From assembly GCF_000719115.1 (NCBI RefSeq), contig NZ_JOEA01000031.1:1-64000 (forward strand): a stretch of 64,000 bases of DNA. The letters are read 5' to 3'. This stretch comes from Lentzea albidocapillata (GTDB taxonomy: Bacteria; Actinomycetota; Actinomycetes; Mycobacteriales; Pseudonocardiaceae). The notes beneath the pieces were generated by a model that saw only the letters and a program-made list of their open reading frames with translations, searched no databases and was not told the DNA's origin. The number at the start of each line of letters is the position of its first letter. The first letter of the stretch is position 1. Positions 29,968-41,900 of the stretch are shown here, piece by piece. The position numbers were made by a program, and so were the translations under genes.

Positions 29968-30579
29968 CTACGCCTCGTCCGAAGCGGTGTCGTCCGCCTC
30001 GGGCGCATCGTCGTCCTGCTTGACCACGCGCGGCTTGATGTTCTTGTGCGGCGCCAACACCATGATCATGTTGCGGCCGTCCTGCTTGGGGTTCGACTCG
30101 ACGAAGCCAAGCTCCGCGACGTCCTCCGCCAGCTTCTGCAGAAGCCTGTAACCGAGTTCCGGGCGCGACTGCTCGCGGCCGCGGAACATGATGGTCACCT
30201 TGACCTTGTTCCCGTGCGACAGGAAGCGGGCCACGTGGCCCTTCTTCGTCAGGTAGTCGTGCGGGTCGATCTTCGGGCGGAGCTTCTGCTCCTTGATGAC
30301 CGTCAGCTGCTGGTTCCGACGCGACTCGCGAGCCTTCTGCGCGGTCTCGTACTTGAACTTGCCGTAGTCCATGAGCTTGCAGACCGGCGGGCGAGCCTGA
30401 GCGGCGACCTCGACGAGGTCGAGATCCGCTTCTTGCGCGAGTCGGAGCGCGTCCTCGATGCGAACGATCCCGACCTGCTCACCATTCGGCCCGACCAGAC
30501 GAACTTCCGGCACCCGGATGCGGTCGTTGATGCGCGGCTCGGTGCTGACGGGTGCACCGCGGTTCGAGGGACTTGTCAT
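29968..30579 (-). CDS. infC: Translation initiation factor IF-3
   Basis: IF-3 binds the 30S subunit and controls start-codon choice. The 203-residue protein has the N-domain ([23 protein letters not shown]), the linker ([16 protein letters not shown], a family signature) and the C-domain ([21 protein letters not shown]). It ends in an acidic tail ([15 protein letters not shown]). The start used here is an ordinary ATG at 30579, unlike the rare AUU start of the enterobacterial gene; an internal GTG just before STEPRIND is also possible. The leader carries an attenuator-like terminator. Confidence 0.97.
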   Translation of the reverse strand: MTSPSNRGAPVSTEPRINDRIRVPEVRLVGPNGEQVGIVRIEDALRLAQEADLDLVEVAAQARPPVCKLMDYGKFKYETAQKARESRRNQQLTVIKEQKLRPKIDPHDYLTKKGHVARFLSHGNKVKVTIMFRGREQSRPELGYRLLQKLAEDVAELGFVESNPKQDGRNMIMVLAPHKNIKPRVVKQDDDAPEADDTASDEA

Positions 30580-30604
30580 TCACGTCCTTTGAGACTCGGT
30601 TGCG

Positions 30605-30646
30605 CCAAAAAACAAGAGCCCCGTCACCGTCTCCCGGTGAAGGGGC
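30605..30646 (-). terminator. Intrinsic terminator/attenuator in the infC leader
   Basis: On the minus strand a 12-bp stem with one mismatch (GCCCCTTCACCG ... CGGTGACGGGGC, loop GGAGA) at 30618-30646 is followed directly by TCTTGTTTTTTGG. That is a complete Rho-independent terminator about 25-40 nt upstream of the infC start codon, inside the 5' UTR. Its position means it can only be regulatory. The likely signal is L20 or another translation-linked cue, as in other infC-rpmI-rplT operons. Confidence 0.75.
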
Positions 30647-30879
30647 CCGCTTCCGACCGATCGCACCTCAGGACTACGGGCACCCGTGTGCCAGTGACCT
30701 GGAGGACCGGACCCGGCCACCTCAAGAAGCGGTGAACGCGGGTGGGAGCGGGGCTCCACTTGCCGCTCTCGCACTAACGAGAGCTGGTCGCGTCCGAAAT
30801 ACTAGCAGACGCTCTTGTCAACCCCCGAATCGCGGGCCTGTGACGTCGGTCGTCCGCGGGGACTTGCTTGAATGTAGCC
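30647..30879 (-). promoter_or_regulatory. infC leader with -35 element and upstream hairpins
   Basis: This is noncoding leader upstream of the attenuator. A perfect TTGACA (minus strand, 30816-30821) is the likely -35, but the matching -10 is ambiguous (TAGTAT or TATTTC are too close). A 7-bp hairpin (GCTCTCG/CGAGAGC, 30763-30783) forms early in the leader. A minus-strand ORF of 64 codons covers the region, but it is not a convincing leader peptide. The opposite strand holds the promoter area of the DUF1844 gene. Confidence 0.5.
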
Positions 30880-31221
30880 GTGACCGATCCGCTTGAAGAC
30901 AGCATCCGTGACCTGGGCGATGTCCCCAGCATCGAGGTGATCAGCCGGGCCGCGGTGATGCTGCTGTCCGCCGCCGCGGAGCGCCTGGGCCTCGCCGACC
31001 CGGACCCCGACAACTCCCCGCGCCGCGACCTCGACGAGGCCCGCCGCCTGATCACCGGCCTCGCCGGCCTGGTCACGGCGACCTCCGAGTACCTCGGCCC
31101 GCACGCCGCTCCGTTGAAGGACGGCCTGCAGTCGGTGCAGCGCGCGTTCCGCGAGGCCTCCGTCGTGCCGGACGAGCCCGGCCAGGGCCCGGGCGAGAAG
31201 TTCACCGGTCCCGTCTACTGA
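30880..31221 (+). CDS. DUF1844-family protein
   Basis: The 113-residue soluble protein matches the actinobacterial DUF1844 pattern: VPSIEVISRAAVMLLSAAAERLGL, then LDEARRLITGLAGLVTATSEYLG. The family is small, helical and of unknown function, and it is often found beside infC in actinobacteria, as here. GTG 30880 is chosen over TTG 30868 because TDPLEDSIRDLGD is the usual family start. It is divergent from infC. Its stop overlaps the convergent membrane protein gene by 7 nt. Confidence 0.85.
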   Translation: MTDPLEDSIRDLGDVPSIEVISRAAVMLLSAAAERLGLADPDPDNSPRRDLDEARRLITGLAGLVTATSEYLGPHAAPLKDGLQSVQRAFREASVVPDEPGQGPGEKFTGPVY

Positions 31222-31871
31222 TCCGCTCGCACGACGACCGGCTCCCACGGCTCGGCCTTGACCTGGAACACCGCGCTCGCCCGTTGCCCGGTAGCGGCCC
31301 GGAAGGTGATGGCCGAGCCGTTGTGGAGCGGACCCACCTCGAGGTGCTCGGCCGGCGGCTCGTCGTACTGGGAGAGCCCGAGCACGCGACTGCCCGGCAC
31401 CACGGACACCGTGAGCTGCTCGATGACGGCGGGCCCGCCGAAGTAGCTGAGCCGGAACTCGTCGGGCGCGCCGGGCGTGATCGCGAACGTCGGCATGCCA
31501 CTACGGCTGCGTGCGGCCGCGAGAACCTCGACGAACTCGTTGATCCGCGCCGTCGCCTGCTGAGCGGTGACCTGGGCCTCGTCGGCCAGCATCCGCGACG
31601 CCGTGGCGGCTTCCGCGGCCTTCCCGACAGCCTCCTCGGCCTTGGCCGCCACCTTCTTGGCTTCCTCCGCCGCGGCCTTGGCCTGCAACGCACTGGCCGT
31701 GGCCTGCTCGACGGCCTTCCGCGCGGCCTGCGCCTCCTCCTGAGCCCTGCTCGCGGCGTTCTGCGCCTCCTTCGCGGCCGTCTGCGCGAACTTGGCCTCG
31801 CGCGCCTGCCACAAGGCGACAGCGGTGGCGCACATGGCCACCACCGCGGCGATCACCGACAGGACGATCAT
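31215..31871 (-). CDS. Membrane-anchored coiled-coil protein, unknown function
   Basis: The 218-residue protein has one N-terminal transmembrane helix (about 2-21, IVLSVIAAVVAMCATAVALW), then a long Ala/Glu/Lys-rich coiled coil (about 22-118, repeats of the type AAKEAQNAASRAQEEAQAA), and a beta-rich C-terminal domain (about 125-218). The short start and following basic residues suggest the coil is cytoplasmic. The ATG overlaps the stop of the upstream membrane protein gene (ATGA), so the two probably form a complex. I do not recognise a family. Confidence 0.72.
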   Translation of the reverse strand: MIVLSVIAAVVAMCATAVALWQAREAKFAQTAAKEAQNAASRAQEEAQAARKAVEQATASALQAKAAAEEAKKVAAKAEEAVGKAAEAATASRMLADEAQVTAQQATARINEFVEVLAAARSRSGMPTFAITPGAPDEFRLSYFGGPAVIEQLTVSVVPGSRVLGLSQYDEPPAEHLEVGPLHNGSAITFRAATGQRASAVFQVKAEPWEPVVVRADQ

Positions 31872-32458
31872 GCCTTCACCCCCACCGAGGCCAGCTGACG
31901 TCGTGCCAACTCGTCGATCACGTCAGTGTCCCCCGTCCGCCACGCCACGGCGGGATCACCGTCGAACTTGCTCAACTGCCTGGAGCTGAGGCTTGTGAGC
32001 GCTCTCAGAGCCAGCAGGTCAGGCTTGTCGCGCAGCCGAGCGGTGTCGGCCGCCTTGCGGGCGTATTGGAGCCGGAGCGGCAGCCAGGTGATGAGCAGGA
32101 AGAGGACCGGGATGACAACGATGGCGGCGGCAAGCCAGAAGGCGCTGTCCTGGACCACGCTGATCTGCGCATTACCAGCGCTGGTCAGGGTTTCGCCGGC
32201 CTTGGTGCCGTTGCCCAGCGCGCCCGCCAGGTCCTCGCCCACGAAGGGCACGCCCTTGGCCTTGGCCGCCGCGTTGGTGAAGACGTCGCGGATGTCGCCG
32301 CCCGCGTTGACCAGGCCGTCTCCCGGGGCCCTGAGTTCCAGGACCCAGTCGTGGGCGGTGGTGGCCACCCAGATCCAGGTGGCTACCCATGCCGCGGCTA
32401 GTAGGTCGGCGATCAGCTGACGCGTGAACCTTGCCGGTCTGTCCGCGTACCACTTCAT
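31868..32458 (-). CDS. Two-helix membrane protein, partner of the coiled-coil protein
   Basis: The 196-residue protein has transmembrane segments at about 15-36 (LIADLLAAAWVATWIWVATT) and 105-128 (FWLAAAIVVIPVLFLLITWL), separated by an extracytoplasmic loop of about 65 residues. The C-terminal cytoplasmic part is basic and helical (LPLRLQYARKAADTARLRDK). Similar proteins are common in actinobacteria, but I know no function. It is translationally coupled to the coiled-coil gene downstream. Confidence 0.75.
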   Translation of the reverse strand: MKWYADRPARFTRQLIADLLAAAWVATWIWVATTAHDWVLELRAPGDGLVNAGGDIRDVFTNAAAKAKGVPFVGEDLAGALGNGTKAGETLTSAGNAQISVVQDSAFWLAAAIVVIPVLFLLITWLPLRLQYARKAADTARLRDKPDLLALRALTSLSSRQLSKFDGDPAVAWRTGDTDVIDELARRQLASVGVKA

Positions 32459-32553
32459 GTCGCGGATGGTGCCACGCGACCGTTCAGGCGTCGATGATCA
32501 CGTGGCGCATGCCGCGGGCGTGCGAATCGTTGCTCGTCGCACGCCCGCGCCGG

Positions 32554-32910
32554 CTACTCCTGGGTGAAACTCTGCGGCAACACGCCGCGCCGCCACAGCC
32601 GATCGAGCGTGTCGAATACCTTCAGGGTCGATTTGAAGTCACGCCAGCCGTCGGGATCCACTTCCCGCCACCGGTCGTGGATCACCAGACCGCGCGGGTA
32701 TCCGCCAGTTGATGCAAAGAAGGTCCCGCAACTGGCGCACCACATGTGGTTCATCAAGGTAGGTTGCCCAGCCCGTGCGGACTTCCGCACGTAGAACCGC
32801 ACCGACATCTGCCCGCAGGCCGGACACTCACGCTCGTTCTGATCCTCCAGGACGCTCGGACCCCGGAAAAGGATCGCAAGCTCTTCCTGGCTGAAGTTCC
32901 GGCGGCGCAC
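32554..32910 (-). CDS. Small zinc-ribbon protein, possible immunity gene of the RHS toxin
   Basis: The 118-residue soluble protein has two Cys-x-x-Cys pairs about 30 residues apart (ECPACGQ near 28 and WCASCGTFF near 60), a zinc-ribbon layout. Its C-terminal half is rich in Trp, Arg and Asp (HDRWREVDPDGWRDFKSTLK). It starts (GTG 32910) 3 nt after the RHS stop on the same strand. In polymorphic toxin loci the gene directly downstream of the toxin usually encodes immunity, so that is the leading guess; nothing in the sequence proves it. Confidence 0.6.
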   Translation of the reverse strand: MRRRNFSQEELAILFRGPSVLEDQNERECPACGQMSVRFYVRKSARAGQPTLMNHMWCASCGTFFASTGGYPRGLVIHDRWREVDPDGWRDFKSTLKVFDTLDRLWRRGVLPQSFTQE

Positions 32911-32913
32911 CAA

Positions 32914-35900
32914 CTACCTCGACCTCCTTGTCCTTCTTTCGAACTTGTCCGCCATCTTCGCTCCGTACTCCTCGGGGTACTTCTCGCCCATGTGGATGCC
33001 GTACAGCTTGAACTGCCGATGGTGCTCGATCTCATGGAAGATCGTCTCCACTGCGAACCTCATGCTCGTGAGACCCGAGTCTGCGATTTCGATGATCGGA
33101 CGGCCCCTCGGCCCAAACTTGGGCGTACCGCTCCCGTCATGCGGGCTGTTGCCATGTGCACCGTTGGCACCGTCATCGATCATCCCCGGAACGTGGACGA
33201 TGTCGTAGCCGCTGATGCTCATTCCAGCACGGCCAAGTGCCATCTTCAGCTGCTTGATGCTGACCGCTGCCCCGCGCTTACCACCGGGCGCGGACTGCGG
33301 ATCAACGGACTCGCCGTTGTCGTCAGCGGTACCGCACCTGAGATCCTGGTTGTGAACGAGGACGTCAGCAGCGGCAGCCTTTCCAGGACCACCGGCACCC
33401 ACGTAGTACGTGTGCAGCCCATCAACCGTGAGGTTGTAGACAAGCCGCCCACCCGAGAACGTCCGAGTCCCGGTAACAGTCGCCGACCGGTTGTCAGCAG
33501 TCAGGAACTGGTACCCAGGCAGGATGTCCTGAGCCTCACGCCACCCGAGCCCCTGCACCCAGAACGGGTGCTCGTCGCTCACCGAGATCTTGCCGGTCCC
33601 GGTCTCGGAGGCGATGTCGAGCTGGTGCACCGACGCATCCGTCAGGTACTCACGGACGTCGGTGATCTCCTTGGCAGCGGTCTCACCGGTGGTCGGATCG
33701 GTGGCCAGCACGACGTCACCGACTCGAAGGTCCCGGATGAGCTTGCGCGTCCCGTCCGCCATCAACACCGGGGTGTCACCGGTGAAGCTGTTCTTGGCGG
33801 TCGGGATCGGGCAGGAAGCCCCGGCCCCGTTGCGCCCCTGAGCGCCCGAGTCCTTGGCCTTGTCGTTGCCCCGCTTCTTGTTCGACCCGAACAGCCCGAT
33901 CAGATCCCCGAGCCCAGGCACCTGACTGTTGGCGAAGTCCGAGACCACCTGCTCGCCCACGGACTGCACCACGGACACACCGGGTTTGATGATCGTGGCC
34001 TTGATCGTGTCCCAGACCTTGTTGACGTCCTGGACGTTCTCGGCCACCGCCGACACGAGCCGGGACGGCATGTTCGCCGAGGAGGACACGAGGTCCTTCA
34101 TGGCGATCTTCGGCTTCAGGGCGGCCTGCAGGATCGGCATCGCGTTGTTCTTGACGGCGTGGGCGATCGCGGCCTTGGCGCGGGCCGTCACCGCCTTCAT
34201 CGCCGCTAGCCGGGCTGCCGCGGCCGCTGCGGCCGCCGCGGCCTTGCGAGCTGCTGTCTGTGCTGCCTCGCGGGCCGCTGTCTTGGCCATGTCGCCCGCG
34301 TTGCGGCGGGCGGCGCCTGCCAGGTCGTCGCCGTACTTGCGGCCTGCGCCTGCCACGTCGTCGCCGTACTTCCGGCCCGCGCCTACGACGTCGTCGCCGT
34401 ACCTGCGCGCGCCGCCGAGGACGTCGTCGCCGTACTTGAAGAGGTACTTGGCGCCCTTGGCGAGTTTGCCGAACGGGACGAAGTTCGAGGCTGCCCACAG
34501 GAAGTTGCCGAGGCTCGGCTCGCGGATGAAGTTCGCGATGTCGTTGTAGCCGGAGACTTCCTTGACAACCTCGAGGCCGACCTTGGCGACGGACTTGACG
34601 CCGTTCCAGACCTTGCCCCAGTTCGGCCAGTGGCCGTCGGGGTCGATCATGTCGAGCGGGCGGCCCGCGCCGTAGGTGTAGCGGTTGAACAGCACGGAGG
34701 CGCCGGACGAGGCCGAGACCGTGTCACGCGAGGCGAAGGAACCGGTGTTCGGCTGGTACCAGCGGGCGCCCATGTTGACCTGGCCGGAGTCCGGGTCGGT
34801 CCAGTCGCCCTGGTAGCCAACGGAACGCTTCGTGCCCGACGAGGCGATCTGCTTGCCGAACGGGTCGTAGGCGGTCGAGTCCTGCATGCCCGCCTGGGCC
34901 GGGTCGAAGCCGCCCACCAGGTCGCCGTGCTTGTCGGTCACGGCGACGCGCTTGTCCGTGCCCTGCTGCAACGACAGCAGCTCGCCCGACGCACCGCGGC
35001 CGAAGGTCGAGTCGCCGTCGGACACCGGGTCGATGTCGGTGCCGGCGTACTTGAACTGCTTGGTGTTGCGGGAGACCACGCGGTCGAAGCCGTCGTAGGC
35101 GTACTGCGTCTGGCCCACGGCGATCATCCGGTCGAAGGCGTCGAAGGAGAACTTCTCCTCGAAGCCGGACGACGTGCGCGACAGCATCGCGCCGGACGGC
35201 GAGTACCTGTAGGTGTAGTCGCTGTCGGACTTCAGCCTGTTGCGCTCGTCGAAGACAGCGGTCTTGGCTCCGGCCTTCGTGCGGTTGCCGGAGGCGTCCC
35301 ACGCGTAGTCGGTCGTGACGCCGCCGACGGTCCACGACTTCAGGCGGTTCGCGTAGTCGTAGGTGTAGGTGTTGTCACCCGAACCCGCGAGACCCGACGT
35401 CACCTTCCGCGTGAGGCGGTCGTTGTTGTCGTACTCGTAGGCCAGCGACGAGACGACGGCGCCGGAAGTGCCGTCCTTCATCACGTCGGACTTCATCCTG
35501 CCGAGCGGGTCGTAGTCGACGTCCCGGCTGCGGCTGGCGCCGTACTGGACCTTCGAGACCTGACCGGCCGCGTTGTAGCTGAACACCTGGCCGGTGCCGG
35601 TGATGCTGTCGGTCGCGGTGTGCAGGCGGCCCTTGTCGTAGGTGAAGCGGGCGGTGCCGGAGACGTCCGTCCTGGTCTTCATCCTGCCGAGCTCGTCGTA
35701 CTCGAACGACGAGTCGCCCGACGGGCCGTTCGCGGTGAGCATTCCGCTGCGGTCGTTGTAGGTGAAGATGTTCTTGCCGCCCGGCGCACCGGATTCCAGC
35801 AGCCTGCCGACCGGGTCGTAGGCCTGGGTCCGCTCGGCCGAGGCCACCTCGGTGCCGGAACCGGTCTCCCGCACGACGCGGTTGAGGAAGTCGTACTGCC

Positions 35901-38900
35901 GTTCCCTCGTGACTCCGCCGGGCGCCACCATCTTCGCGACGTTGCCCGTCGCGTCGTAGGTACTCGTCCACGTCCGGTCGGCCGCGTTCGGGTGAGCCTC
36001 GGTCGACGGTTCGACGACCGATTCCGGCAGCGACCACGAGTTGTAGGTGGTGACGAACTTGTTGCCACGGCCGTCGGTGTAGCGGGTCCGCTGGCCGGCG
36101 GCGTCGTAGCCGAACGAGGTCGTGATGTTCTCGGTGTCCGAGATCGGTTCGACCTGCTGGGTCATCCTGCCGAGCGCGTCGTAGGTGAAGCGCGCGGTCT
36201 TGCCCATCGCGTCCGTCGCGGTCTCGACGTTGCCCGCCGCGTCGTGCGTGTAGGACGTGCGGCGCTGGATCGCTCCGGCACCGTCGAGGCTGAACTGGCC
36301 CTTCATCCGGCCGGCCGCGTCGTAGCTCACGAAGCTGCTGCGCCCCATGGCGTCCTGCTGCCACACCTGGCGGCCGGAGCCGTCGTACCCGAACTTCGTC
36401 GTCACGTTCGCCGGGTCGGTGGACGTGATCCGCTGACCGAGCGCGTCGTAGGTGAACCTCGTGACGTCGTTGTTCGGCGCGGTGGCCTTCACCAGCTCGC
36501 CGGCGTCGTTGTACTCGAACGACGTGGTGAACGCGGCGGCGACGGGCCTGCGCTCCAGCACCGACGACGTCACCTGGCGGCCCAGGTCGTCGTAGGTCGA
36601 CTCGGTACGCGCACCCGTCGGGTCCGTCGCCGAGAGCTGCTCACCCTTGTGCGTGTAGGTGTACTTCCACACGCCGCCGACCTCGGTCGGCGCGTCCGCC
36701 TTCGGGTCCTGTCGCTCGACCATGCGGCCGAGCTGGTCGTAGCGGAACCTGGTGACGGAGCCACGCGGACTGGTCGTCTCCACGGCGTTGCCCGCGGCGT
36801 CGTACCTGGTCGACGTGACGGCCTTGATCGGCGTGGTCGTGCCCGGTGCCACGTAGTCCGGCAGTTCCACCCGCAGCGGGCGGCCGTTCTTGTCGTAGAA
36901 CCGCTTGGTGATCTGGCCGTTCTCGTTCTTCGACTGGACCTCGTTGCCGAAGGTGTTGAAGCCGACCACGTTCTCCGGCCTGGCGTCGACCGCCGCCGCG
37001 CCACCGGTCTCCACGGCCACGGCAGGCTGCTTGACCCGGACCTGGCGTTCCTGCTCGTCGTAGGAGAACTCGGTGGTGAAGCCGCGCGGGTCGGTCTCCG
37101 ACACCATCAGGCCGCGCCGGTCGTAGGCGCGCGTCGTGCTCAGCGACTGCGCGCCGAACTTGATCCCCTCGGTGAGCAGGTTGCCGACGCTGTCGTAGGT
37201 GTAGTCGACGACCTCGCTGGTGGCCGCGCTCATCCCGCCGGTGTTGGAGGCCTGGCCCGACTTGACGATCTGTTTGACGAGACCGTTCGCGTCGTAGGTG
37301 TAGAGAGTCGTGCGCCCCAACGCGTTCGGATCGGCGACGATCTGCTCGACCTGGTTCTTGGTGTTGTACCTGTACGTCGTGACGCGGTCGCCCGCACCCT
37401 TGCGGGTCAGGACGTTGCCCGCGGCGTCGTAGGTGTTCTCCTCCAGCAACTTCGCCGACTTCGTGCCGTCGGCGTTGCGCACCTCGGCACGCGACCGGAA
37501 CAGCAGGCCGTTCTGGTAGTAGTCGTACATCGTCTTGCGGCCCATGGCATCCGTCTGCCACACGAGCCGGCCGCCGAGGTCGTAGGTGTACGACTCCATC
37601 ACGATCATCTGACCGTTGTCCGCGGGCTCGGCGGTACCGATGCCACCGCTGATCGGCTTGCCGTGGAAGCCGCGCATGCGGACCTCGGCGAGCTTGTTGC
37701 GGGCCGTGTAGGCGTATTCGACCTTGGTGCCCAACGGGTCCACCACGGACGTCCGGTTGCCGAACACGTCGTAGGCGTACGAGGTCGTCGCGCCCTCGGC
37801 GTCGGTGACCGAGCTCTGCCGGCCGCGGTCGTCGTAGCCGTAGGCGATCGTCCTGGTCTCGTCGCCACCGGTCAGGTCTGCGATGTCGATCCGCTCGGGC
37901 AGGCCGTCGGCGTTGAACGTCGTCCTGGTGTGCCTGGTGTGCTTGGCGTTCGTCACCGCGTTCGTGACGGCGGCGTCGGTCACCTCGACGGGCTTGTTCC
38001 GCCCGTCGTAGAGGAACTTCGTCTCCAGGCCGGCCGGGTACTCGTCCGAGATCTGCTTCTCGCTGATCTTGCGGCCGATCAGGTCGTACCGGTATTCGGT
38101 GGTGATGCCGTTGGCACCTTCCGCACGCGGCGGTTCGGTGACGGAGAACAGGTCGCCGTTCGCGTGGTACAGGTACTCCGTCTTCTTGCCGCGACCATCC
38201 GTCGTGCTCAACAGCAGGCCGAGGGGAACGTCGACGCCGTTCGCACCCCTCCTGTCTCCCAGTTCGGCGTACCTGTGCACGACGGTCGAGCCGTCGGGCA
38301 TCTTCTGCTCGAGCAGATCGCCGCGAGTGTTGTACGTCGACGAGGTCAGGTACGTGTTGTCGCTCGCACTCGCCGAACGCGCGTCACGGGCGGTGAGCTG
38401 CTTGTCGATGCGCGGATCGGTGTCGTTCACGTTGCCGGCGGCCGGCTTGTGATACGTGAAGTACTCCGTGTCGCACTGGGTCGACGTCCGGCATGTCTTG
38501 CGCGACACCACGTTGCCGCGTTCGTCGTGCTTGAGCTCGACCTGGTGGCCGTTCTCGTCGGTGATGACGTGCTGGAAGCCGCTCTCGTCGTAGTCGTAGG
38601 TGCGGACACCTAGCCCCTGGACGGGACCGCCGATCCAGTTCGGGTTGTTGCCCGTCTTGCCACCGCAGTAGGTCGGGCTGCCGTCGGGGTTCGGCGTCGG
38701 GGCGGTGGTGCACGGCGGCGCCGCCGTCGGGGTGGTCGGCACGACGGACGGGTCCGCCCTGTCCTCGTGCCGCACGCCGATGCCCAGCGGGGCGACGAAC
38801 CTGATGATCCGGCCCTTGATCGGGTCGTAGTCGAAGAAGTGCGACCTCTTGCCGGGGTCGGTCACCTCGATCGAGCGGACCAGGTTCTTGATCGAACGGC

Positions 38901-41900
38901 CCGCCGCGTCCTTCTCCTCGGTGCCGGAGACCTGCGGCAGACCCAGTTTCCAGGTGCCGCCGTTCTCGTCGGTGTACTCCGAGATGCGGTCGTTCGTCGT
39001 GTCGTAGGCGAGTTCCGCGGCAACACGGCCGCTCGGCATGATGACCTTGGTCAACTGGTCGGAGTGCTCACGCGCGGCGTAGTGCTGCTTGACCGCGGCC
39101 TCACCCAGCGGGTGCTGGTAGAGCGCGACCTCGTCGATCTGGCCGTTGAAGAACTTCTTGCCCTCGTTCGGCCACCAGCCGTGCGGCGCCCAGTCGGCGG
39201 GACCGACGGCGTGCGCGGCGCCGATCTGACCGAAGTTCAGCCTGCTGTCGTCGATCTCGGCACCGGTGATCTCGCCGACCTTGGCGCCGTCGAGGTACAT
39301 CGTGGTGACCGCGAGCGAACCGGTGAGCACGACGTGGTGCCACTGGTCGTTGTTCACCGCGGTGGCGCTGGTGATCGGCGAGACCCTGCCGTGCCAGAAC
39401 TGGCCGCGCAGCTTGCCGTCCTTGTCCACGTACAGGACCGGGACGGCGCCTTCGGGGTTCTGGTCGAACGGCTTGTGCTGGAAGCCCATCAACGGGCCAC
39501 CGGTCGTGGTCTTGAACCACAGCTCGATGGACAGGTCGCGGCTCTTCTTGATCGCGCCGTCGGGCAGCTTGACCAGCGAACTGGTGCCGTTGAACCCGGT
39601 CGCCCTGTCCGGGCTGCCGGCGAGCGGACCGGCGTGGTCGCGCGTGGTGTTCCTGTGCTCGCCCCAGTCCTTGGTCAGGTTGGTCGCGACCTGGCTGACC
39701 GCCGCGTTGCCGGCCGGCTCACCGAGCCGCCAGTAGGAGTCCGGCTTCGAGTCCATCACCGCGGACCGGTAGTGCGAGCCCTGGGAGTACTCGTACTGCG
39801 TGCAGGCACCGGTCGGGTCGCAGACCTTCGTCAGCTGGTCGCCGAAGTACTCGTAGGTCCACTTGATCGGCGTGCCACCGGTGGTCGGCGCGTCGGTCCG
39901 GACCTCCTTGACGTGCTTGCCCGAGTAGGTGAACCACAGTGTCCGGTTGCTGGTGCGGTTGATCGCGCGCTTGAGCAGCCCCGTGATGCCGTAGTCGAAC
40001 TCGACGAGCCTGGCGGCGTTGTCGTAGATCGACGCGATCTTGCCGTCGGAGCGGAACGTGTAGGTGGTGTTGGACTTGTCCACCAGCACGTAGTTCGACG
40101 ACGCGACGTCCTGGTAGAAGGTCGCGAACCGGCCGGGCGGCGGATCGAAGCTGCCGTCCTCGTTGTTCTTGCCGAACCGCACCGCCTGGCCGTCGGGATA
40201 CGTCACCACGACGTTGCCGGTGCCGTCGTTGTCCGGCACGACGCGCATGTCGTAGCGCGTCGACCAGCCGGCGCCGAACGCGAGGTCCTTGCGCGGGTCG
40301 AGGCTGTTGTAGGTGCGGGAGACCGTGAGTTCGGGGCCGGTGACACCGATGGCCGAGTCGACCGCGGCGGTGGTGTAGTTGCCGATCTGCGGGTCGAAGT
40401 CGAGGTCACCGGCACTGTAGGGCGCACCGCCCAGGTGCGAGGTGATGTCGGGCTGCGGCACCGCGGTCAGCAGCGCGCTGAACTCCAGCTTCTCGCTGCG
40501 CGTACCCGCCGGGTCGATCGCGAAGGCGCGCCAGTAATAGGTTTCGCTCCACTGCAACCATCCCTTCGGGACGGTCCAGGTGCGCGACTTCGACCTCGGC
40601 GAGATCCGGCAGCCGACGTTGACCTCGCCGGTGACGTCGTTCTTCTGGCAGACCTCGAACTCGTAGTCGATCGTCGTGTTCGGCGGGGCGTCCACGTCCA
40701 CCGCGTCGGCCCACAGCTGCGGCGTCAGCACGGGCGAGGAGTGGCCGGCCGGCGGGTACTGCGCCTTGACGATCGGCGGCAGTTCGAACACCGTCAACGA
40801 CAGGCGGGCCGGTGGGATCTGCTCGTCGGTGAAGAAGGTGTTGTTGTGCACCATGCTGAAGTCGAGCAGGTAGTCGCCCGGCTCCAGCTGGAACACCCTG
40901 GCGTCCAGTGTGATGCTCCCGCCCGGCGGGACGGTGACGCCGACCGGCAGATCGGCCGCCACGCGGGCGTCCTTCGGCTGGCCCGTCGCACTGAACGCGC
41001 GGTAGGACAGCTTGTAGCCCTCGGCCGCGCTCCACTGCCGGCCGCTCTTGTTCGTCACCGTGATCTTGACGGTGGGCTTCGGGTCCCCGCTGTCACTGGT
41101 GCGGTGCACCGGCGGCTCCGGCACGCCGCGGTCGATGCGGTAGCCGGCGTCGTACTGCGTGCTCGTGACGAACAGCCGCGGCGGGTTGGCCGTGCCCGCG
41201 CCCGCGAACAGCTTCCAGCCGGCGAGGGCCTTGACGGCCAGGCCGTTGTTGGCCTGTCCCTTCGTCCAGCCCTGCACCAGGTTCCGGCCGCCCTCACCGA
41301 GGTCGACGGCCTCCGGCCTCGGCGGACAGGCCGACTGCGACTGGCCGAGGCCGACGTAGCCATAGGCGAACGAGGCTCCGCCCAGTGCGCCGCCGGTGGC
41401 CAGCACCGCCGTCGTACCGCTGTCCCACGCCTGGTTCACCGGGTGCACGCTGATGGGCTGCGGCCGGCACGACGGCGCGTCGTAGTTCGACAGGTACAGC
41501 TGGGCGCCGAACACGCGGTGGTTGGCGATCCCGCTGGTGTTGAACTTCAGGTAGGTGGTGTAGCCGTCACCGGACTTGAGCGTCGACCCGGTCAGCGCGG
41601 ACGAACCATTGGTCGAGATGGCGGGGCCGGCGTTCAGGCCGCTCACCGTCGGGTCGACGGCGATCGGGAACTGCCGGGCGCCGTCACGGATCCAGCCCGC
41701 GTCCGCCGTCATCCTCAGCGCCTGGCCGCCGTTGTGCGGCACCAGCTCGTAGGTGACGGCCGTCGACACCGCGCCGGCGGCGTCGGTCATGTCACCGGCG
41801 GGGATCCTGGCCTTGACGTTGCCGGCGTTGTCGCTCAGCACGACGGAGCCGTCGGCGATCTTGGCCTGCAAACCCTTGAGCTGCAACGGGAACAGCCAGC

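Noticed and set aside
30580..30774. A 64-codon frame in the infC leader as a leader peptide
   Set aside because: It has no clear ribosome site and no run of regulatory codons, and it spans the attenuator stem itself.
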